Source of the DNA: Brevundimonas sp. EYE_349
Lineage (GTDB): Bacteria; Pseudomonadota; Alphaproteobacteria; Caulobacterales; Caulobacteraceae
Length of the DNA: 64,000 nucleotides
Assembly: GCF_023147505.1 (NCBI RefSeq)
Contig: NZ_JAHXPB010000010.1
Location: 57,055 to 121,054 of the forward strand
Reading direction: 5' to 3'
Every line of letters starts with the position of its first letter. The first letter of the stretch is position 1. Shown in pieces: positions 29,689 through 47,870 of this stretch. The translations under genes were made by a program, and so were the position numbers. The notes beneath the pieces are model-generated. The model saw only the letters and a program-made list of their open reading frames with translations, did not search any database and was not told where the DNA came from.

Positions 29689-30818
29689 AGCGCAGCGTAA
29701 ACCGCCTCCAGCAGGCGCCGCGGGCGCGGATCGCCGATCAGGTGCGGCGACTGCCGCGTCATCACATAGGCTGCCGACAGGCGCTGCGACGGATCGGCCA
29801 TGGCCATCGACCCGCCCCAGCCGTAATGGCCCCAGGCCGCGTTCGGGCCAAAGACATTCAGCCCGTCGTTGCGCATCAGGCCCGCCGCCCAGCTGATGAC
29901 ATAGGGCAGGACCTTGTCCTGACCGTGGATGCGTTCGCGGGTCAGTTGCTCCAACGTCTGGCCCGAAAGGATCGAACGGCCGTTCAGCCGCCCCTCATTG
30001 GCGACCACGCCCAGCAGTTTCGCCAGTCCCAGCGCCGTGCCGTGCAAATTGGCCGAGGGAATCTCCATCCGCCGCCACTCCACCGACCCGCGCCCGCCCG
30101 GCGCCGAGCCGCGGTCCAGGAAGGCCGCCTGTTTGATCGGGTCGATGGTCCCCAGGCTGGGCGCCGCCGTCGGCTTTCTCATCTGCGCGACACGGCCATG
30201 TTCGCTGTCAGGCAGGCCGATCCACAGGTCCAGATTGGCAAAGTCTTCGCGCAGGGTGTGGCCCATGGTCCGGCCCGTCGCCCGGCGGAACACTGCATTG
30301 GCCAGATAGCCGACCGTGATCGGGTGGTATCCGGACGCCGTTCCCGGGGCCCACATCGGCGCCTGGGCGGCCAGCTTCTCGACCACGGCCTGGGCGTCGA
30401 ACCAGATGGAGGGTTCAACCGCCTCTGAGAAGCCCGGCAGGCCCGACTGGTGGCTCAGCAGTTGGGCCACGGTCACGTCCTCTTTCCCCGCCGCCCCGAA
30501 CGCGGGCCACAGCGAGGCGACCGTCTGGTCGTAATCCACCTGCCCCGCCTCGACCGCCGTCGCCATCAACAGGGCCATGACCGCCTTGCCGGTCGAAAAG
30601 ACCGAGGTCAGGGTGGTGTTCGTGAACGGCGTCGTCTTCGCCGTATCGGCCCAGCCGCCCCACAGATCGACGACCGTCTCCTCCTCGATCACCACGCTGA
30701 ACCGGGCCGCCTGTTCGTCCAGCCCCTCGGGCGCGTCGGTGAAGTTGGCGGCGAACGCCTCCCGCACAGCCTCGAAACCGGGCGCGCAGACGCCGTGAAT
30801 GTCGATAAGATCGGTCAT
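29685..30818 (-). CDS. Serine hydrolase of the beta-lactamase / EstB family
   Basis: A 377-residue serine hydrolase. The SxxK nucleophile is VFSTGKAVMALLMAT (near residue 93), the YxN-type loop is SGYHPITVGYLANAV, and the C-terminal WGHYGWGGSMAMAD replaces the KTG strand, as in esterase EstB and CubicO-type proteins. No signal peptide is evident, so it is probably a cytoplasmic esterase rather than a beta-lactamase. Confidence 0.88.
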   Translation of the reverse strand: MTDLIDIHGVCAPGFEAVREAFAANFTDAPEGLDEQAARFSVVIEEETVVDLWGGWADTAKTTPFTNTTLTSVFSTGKAVMALLMATAVEAGQVDYDQTVASLWPAFGAAGKEDVTVAQLLSHQSGLPGFSEAVEPSIWFDAQAVVEKLAAQAPMWAPGTASGYHPITVGYLANAVFRRATGRTMGHTLREDFANLDLWIGLPDSEHGRVAQMRKPTAAPSLGTIDPIKQAAFLDRGSAPGGRGSVEWRRMEIPSANLHGTALGLAKLLGVVANEGRLNGRSILSGQTLEQLTRERIHGQDKVLPYVISWAAGLMRNDGLNVFGPNAAWGHYGWGGSMAMADPSQRLSAAYVMTRQSPHLIGDPRPRRLLEAVYAAL

Positions 30819-30863
30819 GCGCCGGTCTTAGCCGCCCGCCGCCGATCTGTCAGCCGGGCGCGC

Positions 30864-31685
30864 TTATTCCAGCAACCCGCGCGTAGAGGCTTCGCCCGGC
30901 GTCAGATTCAGGATCAGCTCCAGCCGCGCCCCCTCCGCAGGCGCGCTGGGACGGTGGGCCGTCAGGGTCATGCCGTGCCCGCGATAGCGTTGCGCCGTCA
31001 TTTCAGGCAGGGCTATCGGTCCGCCGTCCTTCCTCCAGCCCAGGCTTTCCAGCCGTTCCAGCGCCATCTGCGCCGCGTCGGCATAGCCATAGACCAGCAC
31101 CTGACAAGCCGGATCGTGGAAGGTCACGAAGGCGGCCATGCCGTGCCTGTCGCTGGGGGCATCGGCGATCATGGCAGTAAAGCCCATAGTGCTGTAGGAC
31201 GCCGCCTCGCGCATTTCCGGCAGAGGGATCATCTGCACCGGCGCACCGCGTCCATAGCCGGCGTCGAAGGCGGCTTGGCGCAGCCCCTCCAGCGAATAGG
31301 GCTTGTCGCCCAGGAACCAGCCGCAGAACCCGTCGACGCCGTTCAATATGGCGATCACGGGCTCGACCGGCGGCGGCGGTGCAGGACGGGTAGGCGCGGG
31401 ACCTACAGCCGCGCTGGTCGACGCCTGTTCTGTAATCCCCTGCGCCGCCACGGCCCGCGCTTGGGCGTTGGCTCGCGCGATCCGCGCCTCCAAGGCCGCG
31501 CTCGAAGGACACGACGTCGGAATATGAATGACCTGGCCCGCCCCGCCCAGGCGCACCGGGGGCTGATAGATCGCCATGGCGGGCCGGCACCCGTTGGCGT
31601 CCAGGTTCGGCTCGACCATGGCCGCGCAGCCGGACATTCCGCCGACCCCCGCCAGAACCGCAAACAGGGTCGTAATGCGCTTCAC
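30864..31685 (-). CDS. Lipoprotein of unknown function with two cysteine pairs
   Basis: A 273-residue protein starting MKRITTLFAVLAGVGGMSGC (lipobox MSGC). The mature part contains cysteines in NGCRPAM, PTSCPSS, FCGWF and PACQV and a mixed alpha/beta C-terminus (FHDPACQVLVYGYADAAQMALERLESLGW). I recognise no family. It lies downstream of the ATP synthase terminator and just upstream of nothing in the same direction. Confidence 0.7.
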   Translation of the reverse strand: MKRITTLFAVLAGVGGMSGCAAMVEPNLDANGCRPAMAIYQPPVRLGGAGQVIHIPTSCPSSAALEARIARANAQARAVAAQGITEQASTSAAVGPAPTRPAPPPPVEPVIAILNGVDGFCGWFLGDKPYSLEGLRQAAFDAGYGRGAPVQMIPLPEMREAASYSTMGFTAMIADAPSDRHGMAAFVTFHDPACQVLVYGYADAAQMALERLESLGWRKDGGPIALPEMTAQRYRGHGMTLTAHRPSAPAEGARLELILNLTPGEASTRGLLE

Positions 31686-31703
31686 GATCGCCTCGGAGGA
31701 ATT

Positions 31704-31741
31704 GAAAACGGCCCCGACGCGATCACGCCAGGGCCGTTTTC
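31704..31741 (-). terminator. Terminator of the atpHAGDC operon
   Basis: GAAAACGGCCC and GGGCCGTTTTC (31704-31714 and 31731-31741) form an 11-bp perfect stem. On the minus strand the right side ends in TTTTC. It lies 28 bp beyond the atpC stop. Confidence 0.85.
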
Positions 31742-31768
31742 GTCAACTGAAATATGCGCGTTCGACGA

Positions 31769-32038
31769 TCAGCCCGCGACGACCTCGGTGGCCTGTTCGG
31801 CCAGGATGGTCAGGCCCTCGCCGTTCACGTCGGCGAAGCCGCCGTGGACGTCATACTGGGTCTTGGCGCCGCCATTATAGACGGTGACCAGGCCTTCGCG
31901 CAGGGCGGTCATGAAGGGCGCGTGGTCGGGGAGCACGCCGAAGTCGCCCTCGACGCCCGGCGCGTCCACCTGGTCCACGAGGCCCGAAAAGACCTCGCGT
32001 TCCGGCGAAACGAGGGAGAAGTTCAGCTTGCCGGCCAT
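31769..32038 (-). CDS. atpC: ATP synthase F1 epsilon subunit
   Basis: An 89-residue short epsilon subunit made mainly of the N-terminal beta-sandwich (LNFSLVSPEREVFSGLVDQVDAPGVEGDFGVLPDHAPFMT). The C-terminal helical hairpin usual in longer homologues is mostly missing, which is common in alphaproteobacteria. It couples rotation between gamma and the c-ring and can inhibit ATPase activity. It starts 2 bp after the atpD stop. Confidence 0.95.
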   Translation of the reverse strand: MAGKLNFSLVSPEREVFSGLVDQVDAPGVEGDFGVLPDHAPFMTALREGLVTVYNGGAKTQYDVHGGFADVNGEGLTILAEQATEVVAG

Positions 32039-32040
32039 GA

Positions 32041-34492
<2,452 letters not shown>

Positions 34493-34525
34493 CCGGCGCT
34501 ACTCTCTCAGCTTATCCGGTCGAAC

Positions 34526-36121
<1,596 letters not shown>

Positions 36122-36130
36122 TCAGAACGC

Positions 36131-36685
36131 TCAGGCGCGCTTGAGGGCGAATTTCATCTGGTCGAGCTTGGTCTTCAGCGAGGCGTCGAACAACTTCGAC
36201 CCCACCTTGACCTTCAGGCCGCCCAGGATCGACGGATCGACCCGCGTGGTCAGCTCCGGCGCCTTGCCCAGGCTGGCGTTCAGGGCGGTCTTGATGGCGG
36301 CCAGTTGCTTGGCGTCCAGCGGCTGGGCCGACACCACCTCTGCGGCGACGATCCCGGCGTGTTTGGCGTAAAGGCGCTCGAAGCCGGCGACCACGGCGCC
36401 CAGGTCTCTGGCGCGGCCGTTCTGGGCCAGCAGACCCAGGAAGTTGACGGTGTTCTTCTCGAACCTGGCCTGGGTCGCCACCGCGACCAGACCCTTGGCC
36501 TGATCGGCGGTCGAAATGACCGGCGACGTCGCCAGACGGCGCAGGTCGGCGCTCTCGGTCCAGGCGGTCTTCAGCGAGACGACATCGACCCGAACGGCGT
36601 CCAGGCGGCCGGTTTCCAACGCCAGGTCAAACAGCGCCTGTGCATAGCGATCGCCGACTTCCGTCGTTCTGAAATCATCAGCCAC
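36131..36685 (-). CDS. atpH: ATP synthase F1 delta subunit
   Basis: A 184-residue peripheral-stalk subunit that holds the F1 head to the b subunits. The pattern VGDRYAQALFDLALETG at the N-terminus and VDPSILGGLKVKVGSKLFDASLKTKLDQM at the C-terminus is typical. It is the first gene of atpHAGDC. F0 genes are not here, as in other alphaproteobacteria. Confidence 0.95.
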   Translation of the reverse strand: MADDFRTTEVGDRYAQALFDLALETGRLDAVRVDVVSLKTAWTESADLRRLATSPVISTADQAKGLVAVATQARFEKNTVNFLGLLAQNGRARDLGAVVAGFERLYAKHAGIVAAEVVSAQPLDAKQLAAIKTALNASLGKAPELTTRVDPSILGGLKVKVGSKLFDASLKTKLDQMKFALKRA

Positions 36686-37036
36686 TGATTAGGGTCCGAG
36701 GTCGTTGTGTCAGGGTCGCGACCGACTGCGAAGGTTCACAACGGTCAAAAGCTTGAAATGCTTAGGGAAAGCACGACAGAGGCCGTATCCGTGAACACGC
36801 CCCCTTCAAGCCGGGCGCCTGATAGCACGGGGTTTCGCCAGTCGCAACATTCCGTGAAGGCGCGTCGATGCCGCAGGCCGGATCAAAGTCTCCTTCCCAT
36901 GCAATGGGGAGGAGGGACCGCAAAGCGGTGGAGGCGCTCTTGAAGTCCCACAAACGCCTGTGATGCGGCGGAAGCCCCTCCGTGTCTCTGCTCCGCAGGG
37001 AGGAGACAGCGCCTTAGCATTTGCTGCGACCCAGCA
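36686..37036. other. Gene-free region upstream of atpH and the TerC gene
   Basis: About 350 bp with no convincing gene. It should hold the atp operon promoter near 36690-36800. Around 36890-36935 a short repeat-like stretch (CTCCTTCCCATGCAATGGGGAGG, then GGACCGCAAAGCGGTGG) has the look of a dispersed intergenic element of this genus (from memory). Confidence 0.4.
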
Positions 37037-37096
37037 GGCGCAGGCAGGGGGTGCGACCATGACGCCGCACCCGTCCGCTTGATCGGAACCTGCGTC
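37037..37096 (+). ncRNA. Candidate structured leader before the TerC gene
   Basis: Two nested stems: outer GGCGCAGG (37037-37044) with CCTGCGTC (37089-37096), one G-T pair, and inner GGGTGCG (37049-37055) with CGCACCC (37066-37072). It ends 47 bp before the TerC ATG. TerC genes are often controlled by the Mn2+ yybP-ykoY riboswitch, but I do not see its conserved loops. Confidence 0.3.
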
Positions 37097-37143
37097 GGCC
37101 CTAGCGCTTTCCGCTCAAGCTTTTACCCCCCTCAGGAACCCCG

Positions 37144-37971
37144 ATGCTCGACAGCATAACCCCGCTTCTCTCCGATCCGGCCGCCTGGGCCGCATTGGTG
37201 ACCCTCATCGTGATGGAGGTGGTGCTCGGGATCGACAACCTGATCTTCATCTCCATCCTGTCGAACAAATTGCCAGAGCATCAGCGCTCCAAGGTGCGGC
37301 GCATCGGCATCGGCCTGGCCCTGGTCATGCGTCTGGCCCTGCTGTCGATCATCGCCTGGCTGGTCGGACTGGTTCAGCCGGTCTTCACCGTCATGGGCAA
37401 CGAATTCTCGTGGAAGGATCTGATCCTGATCGCGGGCGGCCTGTTCCTGGTTTGGAAGGCGACCAAGGAAATTCACCACACGGTGGACCCGACGCCCACG
37501 CCCGACGTCCTGGACAAGAAGGACGTCATGATCACCAACGCCGGGGCCGCGATCGTCCAGATCATCATCCTGGACATCGTCTTCTCGATCGACTCGATCC
37601 TGACCGCCGTGGGCATGACCGAACATCTGCCCATCATGGTGGTGGCGGTTCTGGTCGCCGTGACCGTGATGCTGCTGGCCGCCGATCCCCTGGCCAACTT
37701 CATCAACAAGAACCCGACTGTCGTCATGCTGGCCCTGGGCTTCCTGCTGATGATCGGCATGGTTCTGATCGCGGACGGCTTTGGCTTCCATGTTCCCAAG
37801 GGCTACATCTACGCCGCCATGGCCTTCTCGGCCGGGGTGGAGGCGTTGAACATGCTGGGTCGGCGATCCGCGTCCAAGAAGGAAAAGGCCGAGTTGGCCC
37901 GCAGCGAGGCGAACGCTGCGGAAGCCCGCGCCCGCAAGGCCGAGGCCGAAGCCGCCGCCGAGCGGAGCTGA
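37144..37971 (+). CDS. TerC-family integral membrane protein
   Basis: A 275-residue TerC/Alx-like protein with seven or more membrane helices and the conserved acidic motifs [13 protein letters not shown] and [20 protein letters not shown]. TerC proteins of this kind export Mn2+ or support membrane-protein metalation. The C-terminal 40 residues form a charged coiled coil ([28 protein letters not shown]). AGGA precedes the start. A glutaminyl cyclase gene follows after 5 bp. Confidence 0.9.
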   Translation: MLDSITPLLSDPAAWAALVTLIVMEVVLGIDNLIFISILSNKLPEHQRSKVRRIGIGLALVMRLALLSIIAWLVGLVQPVFTVMGNEFSWKDLILIAGGLFLVWKATKEIHHTVDPTPTPDVLDKKDVMITNAGAAIVQIIILDIVFSIDSILTAVGMTEHLPIMVVAVLVAVTVMLLAADPLANFINKNPTVVMLALGFLLMIGMVLIADGFGFHVPKGYIYAAMAFSAGVEALNMLGRRSASKKEKAELARSEANAAEARARKAEAEAAAERS

Positions 37972-37976
37972 GGATC

Positions 37977-38753
37977 ATGATCGGTCCGTCGTCCCGCCTC
38001 GCCGGTCTTTTCGCCGGCCTGCTGCTGGCGGCGGGCGGTCTGTTCGGTCCCGCCGCCGCCGAGGTTCCGGTCCAGTCCTATGAGGTCGTGCGCGCCTATC
38101 CGCACGACCGCACAGCCTTCACCGAGGGCCTCTTCTTTCACGATGGCGCCCTTTACGAGAGCACCGGCCTGTATCCGTCCTTCATCCGCAAGGTGGATCT
38201 GGAGACGGGCGCGGTGCAGCGCCAGCGCGACCTGCCGACCATCTATTTCGGCGAGGGCATGACCACGCTGAACGGCAAGCTCTACAGCCTGACGTGGCGC
38301 AACCACATTGGCTTCATCTGGAAGCTGGACGACTTCTCGCCCCTGGGCGGCTTCTCCTATCCGGGCGAGGGCTGGGCCCTGACCACCGACGGCCGCCGGC
38401 TGATCATGAGCGACGGCACAGACCAGATTCGCTTCCTCGATCCGGACACCTTGGCCGAGACCGGCCGCGTTTCCGTGACCGCCGACGGCCGGCCGCTGGA
38501 TCAGATCAACGAACTGGAATGGATCGATGGCGAGGTGTTCGCCAACATTTGGCAGGACAGCCGCATCGCGCGCATCGATCCCGAGACCGGCGTGGTCAAG
38601 GCCTTCATAGACCTTGCCGCCCTGGTCCCCAAGGACGCCGGGCTGGATCCCAACGACGATGTCGCCAACGGCATCGCCTGGGACGCTGCGGGCAAACGCC
38701 TGTTCGTCACCGGCAAACGCTGGCCGCAACTGTTCGAGATCAGGCTGAAATAA
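37977..38753 (+). CDS. Glutaminyl-peptide cyclotransferase (plant/bacterial beta-propeller type)
   Basis: A 258-residue secreted five-bladed propeller enzyme that converts N-terminal glutamine to pyroglutamate. Motifs include AYPHDRTAFTEGLFF, LYESTGLYPSF, GEGWALTTDGRRLIMSDGT and INELEWIDGEVFANIWQ, all diagnostic. The signal peptide is MIGPSSRLAGLFAGLLLAAGGLFGPAAA. The ATG at 37977 lies 5 bp after the TerC stop; the longer overlapping frame is spurious. Confidence 0.9.
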   Translation: MIGPSSRLAGLFAGLLLAAGGLFGPAAAEVPVQSYEVVRAYPHDRTAFTEGLFFHDGALYESTGLYPSFIRKVDLETGAVQRQRDLPTIYFGEGMTTLNGKLYSLTWRNHIGFIWKLDDFSPLGGFSYPGEGWALTTDGRRLIMSDGTDQIRFLDPDTLAETGRVSVTADGRPLDQINELEWIDGEVFANIWQDSRIARIDPETGVVKAFIDLAALVPKDAGLDPNDDVANGIAWDAAGKRLFVTGKRWPQLFEIRLK

Positions 38754-38758
38754 TCTGC

Positions 38759-38799
38759 CGTCATTCCGGGGGCGTCCGCAGGACGAACCCGGAATGACG
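38759..38799. repeat. REP-like palindrome between convergent genes
   Basis: CGTCATTCCGGG (38759-38770) and CCCGGAATGACG (38788-38799) form a perfect 12-bp stem with a 17-nt loop, between the cyclotransferase and katG stops. There is no T-run; it may end transcription from both sides. Confidence 0.7.
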
Positions 38800-38817
38800 A
38801 TGGCAACCGGATCACGC

Positions 38818-41214
<2,397 letters not shown>

Positions 41215-41234
41215 ACTGACCCTATGTCGCACCT

Positions 41235-42134
41235 ATGCTCCCCACCCTGCGACAGCTTCAGTATCTCGAGCTTTTGGCCGAACACGGTAGTTTCTCGCGC
41301 GCCGCCGAGGCCGCCCACGTCAGCCAGCCCGCCCTCAGCGCCGGGGTCCAGGAACTGGAGCGTATTCTGGGCGCGCCGGTGGTCGAGCGGGCGCGCGGGG
41401 CGGTCATCATGACAGCCGTGGGGGCCGAGGCCGTGCGCCGGGCCGAGGACGTGCTGGCCCGCACCGAGGACCTGGTCGAAGCGGCCAAGAACGCTGGCCG
41501 GCTGCTGTCCGGCCGCTTCCGGCTTGGCGTCATCCCGACTGTCGCGCCCTTCCTGTTGCCCGCCAAACTGCCGTCGGTGAAGGCCGCCTACCCCAGCCTG
41601 AAGCTTTTCATCCGCGAAGACCTGACGCCCCGCCTGATCGCGGCGCTGAAGGCCGGTCAGATCGACGCCGCCGTCATCGCCCTGCCCTATGACGCCCCCG
41701 GCATCGCCCACGCCCGTATCGGCGACGATGAGATCATGGCCGCCGCCCCCGCCGACCACGCCCTGGCCGCGCCCGGCCCCATCGGCCCCGGCTCGCTGCG
41801 GGCTGAGGACCTGATCCTGCTGGAAGACGGCCATTGCCTGCGCGACCACGCCCTGGCGGCGCTGGACATCGAGGCGCCGCGCGGCGACGACGTCTTCGCC
41901 GCCACCAGCCTGCATACCCTGGTCCAGATGGTCGGATCAGGGCTGGGCGTCTCCTTCCTGCCCAAGATGGCGGTGCAGGCGGGTCTCGCCGACAACCCGT
42001 CCGTCGCCATCCGCGCCTTCGAGAATCAGGCCGACGGGGCCCCGCCCCGCCGCGAGATCGTGGTCGCCTGGCGCGCCGGCTCCAGCCGCGCGGCCGAGGC
42101 CCGACTTCTGGCCGAGGCCCTGACGCTGGATTAA
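41235..42134 (+). CDS. oxyR: LysR-family peroxide regulator OxyR
   Basis: A 299-residue LysR regulator. The helix-turn-helix is in LRQLQYLELLAEHGSFSRAAEAAHVSQPALSAGVQELE. The effector domain has the two redox cysteine candidates spaced as in OxyR, with GHCLRDHALAAL giving one clear cysteine; the second is less obvious. Divergent placement next to katG supports the OxyR assignment. It starts at ATG 41235, with an in-frame alternative a few codons upstream. Confidence 0.85.
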   Translation: MLPTLRQLQYLELLAEHGSFSRAAEAAHVSQPALSAGVQELERILGAPVVERARGAVIMTAVGAEAVRRAEDVLARTEDLVEAAKNAGRLLSGRFRLGVIPTVAPFLLPAKLPSVKAAYPSLKLFIREDLTPRLIAALKAGQIDAAVIALPYDAPGIAHARIGDDEIMAAAPADHALAAPGPIGPGSLRAEDLILLEDGHCLRDHALAALDIEAPRGDDVFAATSLHTLVQMVGSGLGVSFLPKMAVQAGLADNPSVAIRAFENQADGAPPRREIVVAWRAGSSRAAEARLLAEALTLD

Positions 42135-42214
42135 ACAACTGGCAAGGGAAATGCGTCGATGGCACAACCCGTGCATGTTAGACGACATTGGTATTCCAAA
42201 CGGATCAGGCAGAC

Positions 42215-42394
42215 ATGGATCGGAAGAATTTCGAGTCTCTGGCCGCTGAATGGCTGGCGCGATCGTTTGACGAGCCGTCGCCCGCGCTGAGCGAGGCCTG
42301 CGTGCAGATGGCGGCCCTTTGCCACGCCATGGCTGACTTCTCCGCACGTCTCGACCGAATTTCCACGCAGCAGCCGTGCGATGCGCGCGCCTGA
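42215..42394 (+). CDS. Small hypothetical protein
   Basis: A 59-residue protein (MDRKNFESLAAEWLARSFDEPSPALSEACVQMAALCHAM...), mostly alpha-helical with three cysteines. No family is recognised. AGG lies upstream of ATG 42215; an earlier ATG at 42188 is possible. A strong hairpin follows the stop, which supports a transcribed unit. Confidence 0.5.
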   Translation: MDRKNFESLAAEWLARSFDEPSPALSEACVQMAALCHAMADFSARLDRISTQQPCDARA

Positions 42395-42401
42395 AACGCA
42401 A

Positions 42402-42431
42402 TCACCCGAAGGTCTTGCGACCTTCGGGTGA
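42402..42431. terminator. Bidirectional hairpin terminator
   Basis: TCACCCGAAGGTC and GACCTTCGGGTGA form a perfect 13-bp stem with loop TTGC, between the small ORF stop (42394) and the acnA stop (42468). Confidence 0.8.
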
Positions 42432-42467
42432 CGACAGGCGATCTTCTACGCCAGATCGGCGTGTCGA

Positions 42468-45194
<2,727 letters not shown>

Positions 45195-45561
45195 GGAGAG
45201 TTCCTCTGGTCAGCGCCGCCCGACAATCCGGTTGCGCCTTCGCGCGACAGACGCAGCGGCTCACAGGGCCCCTGCGCGCGCGGCGAAAGCCTGCTGCGGC
45301 GACCGTGCCTATAGCCCCGCCTGAACCGACCGTCCATGTGTCCACACCCACGACGAGGACATTGAGAAAGGTTCGCAGATTCGCGCGCCTCCGCCACCCT
45401 CCCCGCGCCACGGAGGGTGGCGGAGCCCAGCGAGGTCGGATGGGGGCGGCGGCCCGCCGCATGGCCGATCCGCCTCGCGTCTGGGAGTGCGCCCCTGCCG
45501 GGTCGCCCCCACCCGGTCGCTGCGCGACCACCCTTCCCGGCGCGAGGAGGAAGGGCCCGCC
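45195..45561. other. Gene-free region between acnA and ccmA
   Basis: 367 bp with no convincing gene. It should hold the divergent promoters. A palindromic repeat (45389-45425) is described separately. Confidence 0.5.
45389..45425. repeat. REP-like palindrome upstream of ccmA
   Basis: CTCCGCCACCCTCC (45389-45402) and GGAGGGTGGCGGAG (45412-45425) form a perfect 14-bp inverted repeat with a 9-nt loop. Confidence 0.7.
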
Positions 45562-46185
45562 ATGATCCACACCCTCACCCTTTCCGGCCTGACCGTCTCG
45601 CGCGGCGAGCGGCGGCTGTTCCACGGGCTCGATCTCACCCTGCGCGCCGGCGAAGTGCTGGCCCTGACGGGCGCCAACGGGGCGGGAAAGACCAGCCTGC
45701 TTCGCGCCATCGCCGGCCTGCTGCGCCCCGACGCCGGAACCGTCGCCTTCCACGACGGCGACGGCAATTCGCTGGACGAGCGACAGGCGCGAGGCCGCGA
45801 GACCCATTTTCTCGGCCATCTGGACGGGCTGAAAGGGGGGCGCACGGCGCGCCAGGAACTGGGCTTCCAGTGCGACTGGCTGGGCCACACCCAGTACGGC
45901 GTCGATCACGCCGCGCAGGCGTTCGGCCTTTCGCCCCTGCTGGACCTCGAGGTCCGCCGCCTGTCCGCCGGCCAGCGCCGCCGTCTGGCCATGGGCCGCC
46001 TGGTCGGATCGCCGCGCGCCCTGTGGCTGCTGGACGAGCCCATGGCGCCGCTGGACGCCCGCTGGCGCACGGCCTTCGCCGAACAGATGCAGCGCCACCT
46101 GGACGCCGACGGTCTGATCGTCGCCGCCGTCCACGACCCCCTGCCCCTGCCCTCGCGCAGCCTGGACCTGGGGGGGCTGGCATGA
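45562..46185 (+). CDS. ccmA: Cytochrome c biogenesis ATP-binding export protein CcmA
   Basis: A 207-residue ABC ATPase that drives release of holo-CcmE from the CcmC-haem complex. Walker [15 protein letters not shown], signature [14 protein letters not shown] and Walker [13 protein letters not shown] are present. The ATG at 45562 has GAGGAGG upstream. The stop overlaps ccmB by 4 bp. Confidence 0.95.
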   Translation: MIHTLTLSGLTVSRGERRLFHGLDLTLRAGEVLALTGANGAGKTSLLRAIAGLLRPDAGTVAFHDGDGNSLDERQARGRETHFLGHLDGLKGGRTARQELGFQCDWLGHTQYGVDHAAQAFGLSPLLDLEVRRLSAGQRRRLAMGRLVGSPRALWLLDEPMAPLDARWRTAFAEQMQRHLDADGLIVAAVHDPLPLPSRSLDLGGLA

Positions 46186-46892
46186 GCCGCCCGACCGACG
46201 ATCACGAACCCCGCCCGCCCGGCCTGCGGGGCGCAACCCGCGTCCTGCTGGAACGCGAACTGGACCTGGCCTGGGGCGGGGGCGGCGGGCCGCTCCTGGC
46301 CTGCGGCTTCTTCGCCTGTCTGACCGCCATCCTGCCGCTTGCGGCCGGCGGCGATCCGCGCACCCTCGGCCCTGTCGCGGGCGGCGTCGCCTGGTTGGCC
46401 CTGGCCTTGGCCTCCCTTCTGTCGCTGGAGCGGCTGTTCGAGCGCGATCTGGAGGACGGTGCGCTGGACCTGCTCGCGCTCGGCCATCTGGCGCTGGAGC
46501 AGGTCGTGTTGACCAAGGCCCTGGCCCAATGGATCGCGGTCGGCCTGCCCCTGGCCCTGACCGCCCCCGTCGCCGCCCTGGCCCTTGGCCTGCCCGTGTC
46601 GCTGACGCCGCTCGTCGCCCTGACCGCTCTGATCGGAGGAGCAGGCTTCGCCTTCACCGGGGCCCTGGGCGCCGCCCTCGCCCTGGGCGCCAGGCGCGGC
46701 GGCCTGCTGATCGCCGTGGTGGTCCTGCCGCTGTTCATCCCGCCGGTCGTCTTCGGCGCCGGAGCGCTGGAACGCGCGGCTTCGGGCCAGTCTGTCGGAC
46801 CGGCCCTCGCCCTGCTCTGCGCCTACGTCCTGTTCGCCGCCGTCGTCGCGCCCTTCGCAGGGGCGGCCGCCGTTCGGAACGCGCAAGGGTGA
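46182..46892 (+). CDS. ccmB: Haem exporter membrane protein CcmB
   Basis: A 236-residue integral membrane protein with six helices, partner of CcmA in the CcmABCD complex. The N-terminal stretch [20 protein letters not shown] and the [34 protein letters not shown] region are typical. The start is ATG in an ATGA overlap with ccmA. Confidence 0.93.
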   Translation: MSRPTDDHEPRPPGLRGATRVLLERELDLAWGGGGGPLLACGFFACLTAILPLAAGGDPRTLGPVAGGVAWLALALASLLSLERLFERDLEDGALDLLALGHLALEQVVLTKALAQWIAVGLPLALTAPVAALALGLPVSLTPLVALTALIGGAGFAFTGALGAALALGARRGGLLIAVVVLPLFIPPVVFGAGALERAASGQSVGPALALLCAYVLFAAVVAPFAGAAAVRNAQG

Positions 46893-46931
46893 GCTTGCCC
46901 GTCGTCCCTTCGCCGCGTAAGCGCTGAACCG

Positions 46932-47651
46932 ATGTTCGGCCTGTCCAATCCGCAGCGCTTCATGGCCTTCACCGGCCCTTTGACACCCGTCCTGTGGGGG
47001 CTCGCCGCCGTGCTGCTGGGCGTCGGCGCCTGGCTCAGCTTCTCCGTCCCGGCCGATTATCAGCAGGGCGACACGGTGCGGATCATGTTCGTCCACGTCC
47101 CCGCCGCGACCCTCGGCCTGGGCGCCTATGCGGCCCTGGGCGTGTCCAGCTTTTTCGCCCTGGTCTTTCGGCACGCCCTGGCCGACGCCGCCGCTCGCGC
47201 CGCCGCCCTGCCGGGCGCGGCCTTCACGGCGCTGGCCCTGATTACCGGCTCACTGTGGGGCCAGCCGATGTGGGGAACCTGGTGGGTGTGGGATGCCCGA
47301 CTGACCAGCGTTCTGGTGCTGTTCCTCTTCTACCTCGGCTATATGGCGCTGAGGGCCTCCATCGATGACGAGCATAAGGCCGGCCGCGCCGCGGCCGTCC
47401 TCGGTCTGGTCGGCCTGATCAACCTGCCGATCGTGAAGTTTTCGGTCGACTGGTGGAACACCCTGCATCAGCCCGCCAGCTTCCTGACCCCCGGATCGTC
47501 GGGCCTCGATCCCGTCTATCTGCCGCCCTTCCTGACCATGCTGGCGGCCTATGGGGTGCTGTTCCTGGCCCTGTGGCTGACGGCGATCCGCACCGAGATT
47601 CGCCGCCGCCGCGTCATGACCCTGCGCGCCCGTCTGGCCCAGGAGGCTTAA
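46932..47651 (+). CDS. ccmC: Haem handling protein CcmC
   Basis: A 239-residue six-helix membrane protein with the tryptophan-rich WWD-like motif (SLWGQPMWGTWWVWDARLTS) and conserved histidines (HVPAAT and WWNTLHQPAS) that hold haem for CcmE. It lies 39 bp after ccmB. Confidence 0.95.
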   Translation: MFGLSNPQRFMAFTGPLTPVLWGLAAVLLGVGAWLSFSVPADYQQGDTVRIMFVHVPAATLGLGAYAALGVSSFFALVFRHALADAAARAAALPGAAFTALALITGSLWGQPMWGTWWVWDARLTSVLVLFLFYLGYMALRASIDDEHKAGRAAAVLGLVGLINLPIVKFSVDWWNTLHQPASFLTPGSSGLDPVYLPPFLTMLAAYGVLFLALWLTAIRTEIRRRRVMTLRARLAQEA

Positions 47652-47654
47652 CCG

Positions 47655-47870
47655 ATGCTCGACCTCGACATGGCCCCCTACGCCGCCTTCGTCTGGCCCG
47701 CCTGGGGGATCAGCGCCCTGGTCCTGAGCGCCCTGACCGTCCGCGCCGTGACCGCCTCGCGCAAATGGAAGCGCGAACTCCAAAGCCTGGATATAGCCGC
47801 CGATGAGGCGGCTCGCCCTCAAGTAGCGCCAAGCGCGATAGGGCCAAAAGAAACAGGGCTTCGCCCGTGA
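47655..47870 (+). CDS. ccmD: Haem exporter protein CcmD
   Basis: A 71-residue protein with one membrane helix (YAAFVWPAWGISALVLSALTV) followed by a basic cytoplasmic tail, as in CcmD, which stabilises the CcmABC-CcmE complex. The C-terminal part is longer than usual. It starts 3 bp after ccmC. Confidence 0.88.
   Translation: MLDLDMAPYAAFVWPAWGISALVLSALTVRAVTASRKWKRELQSLDIAADEAARPQVAPSAIGPKETGLRP

Noticed and set aside
37037..37096. yybP-ykoY manganese riboswitch before the TerC gene
   Set aside because: The two stems are present, but the conserved loop sequences of that riboswitch are not recognisable, so I list only a candidate structured leader.
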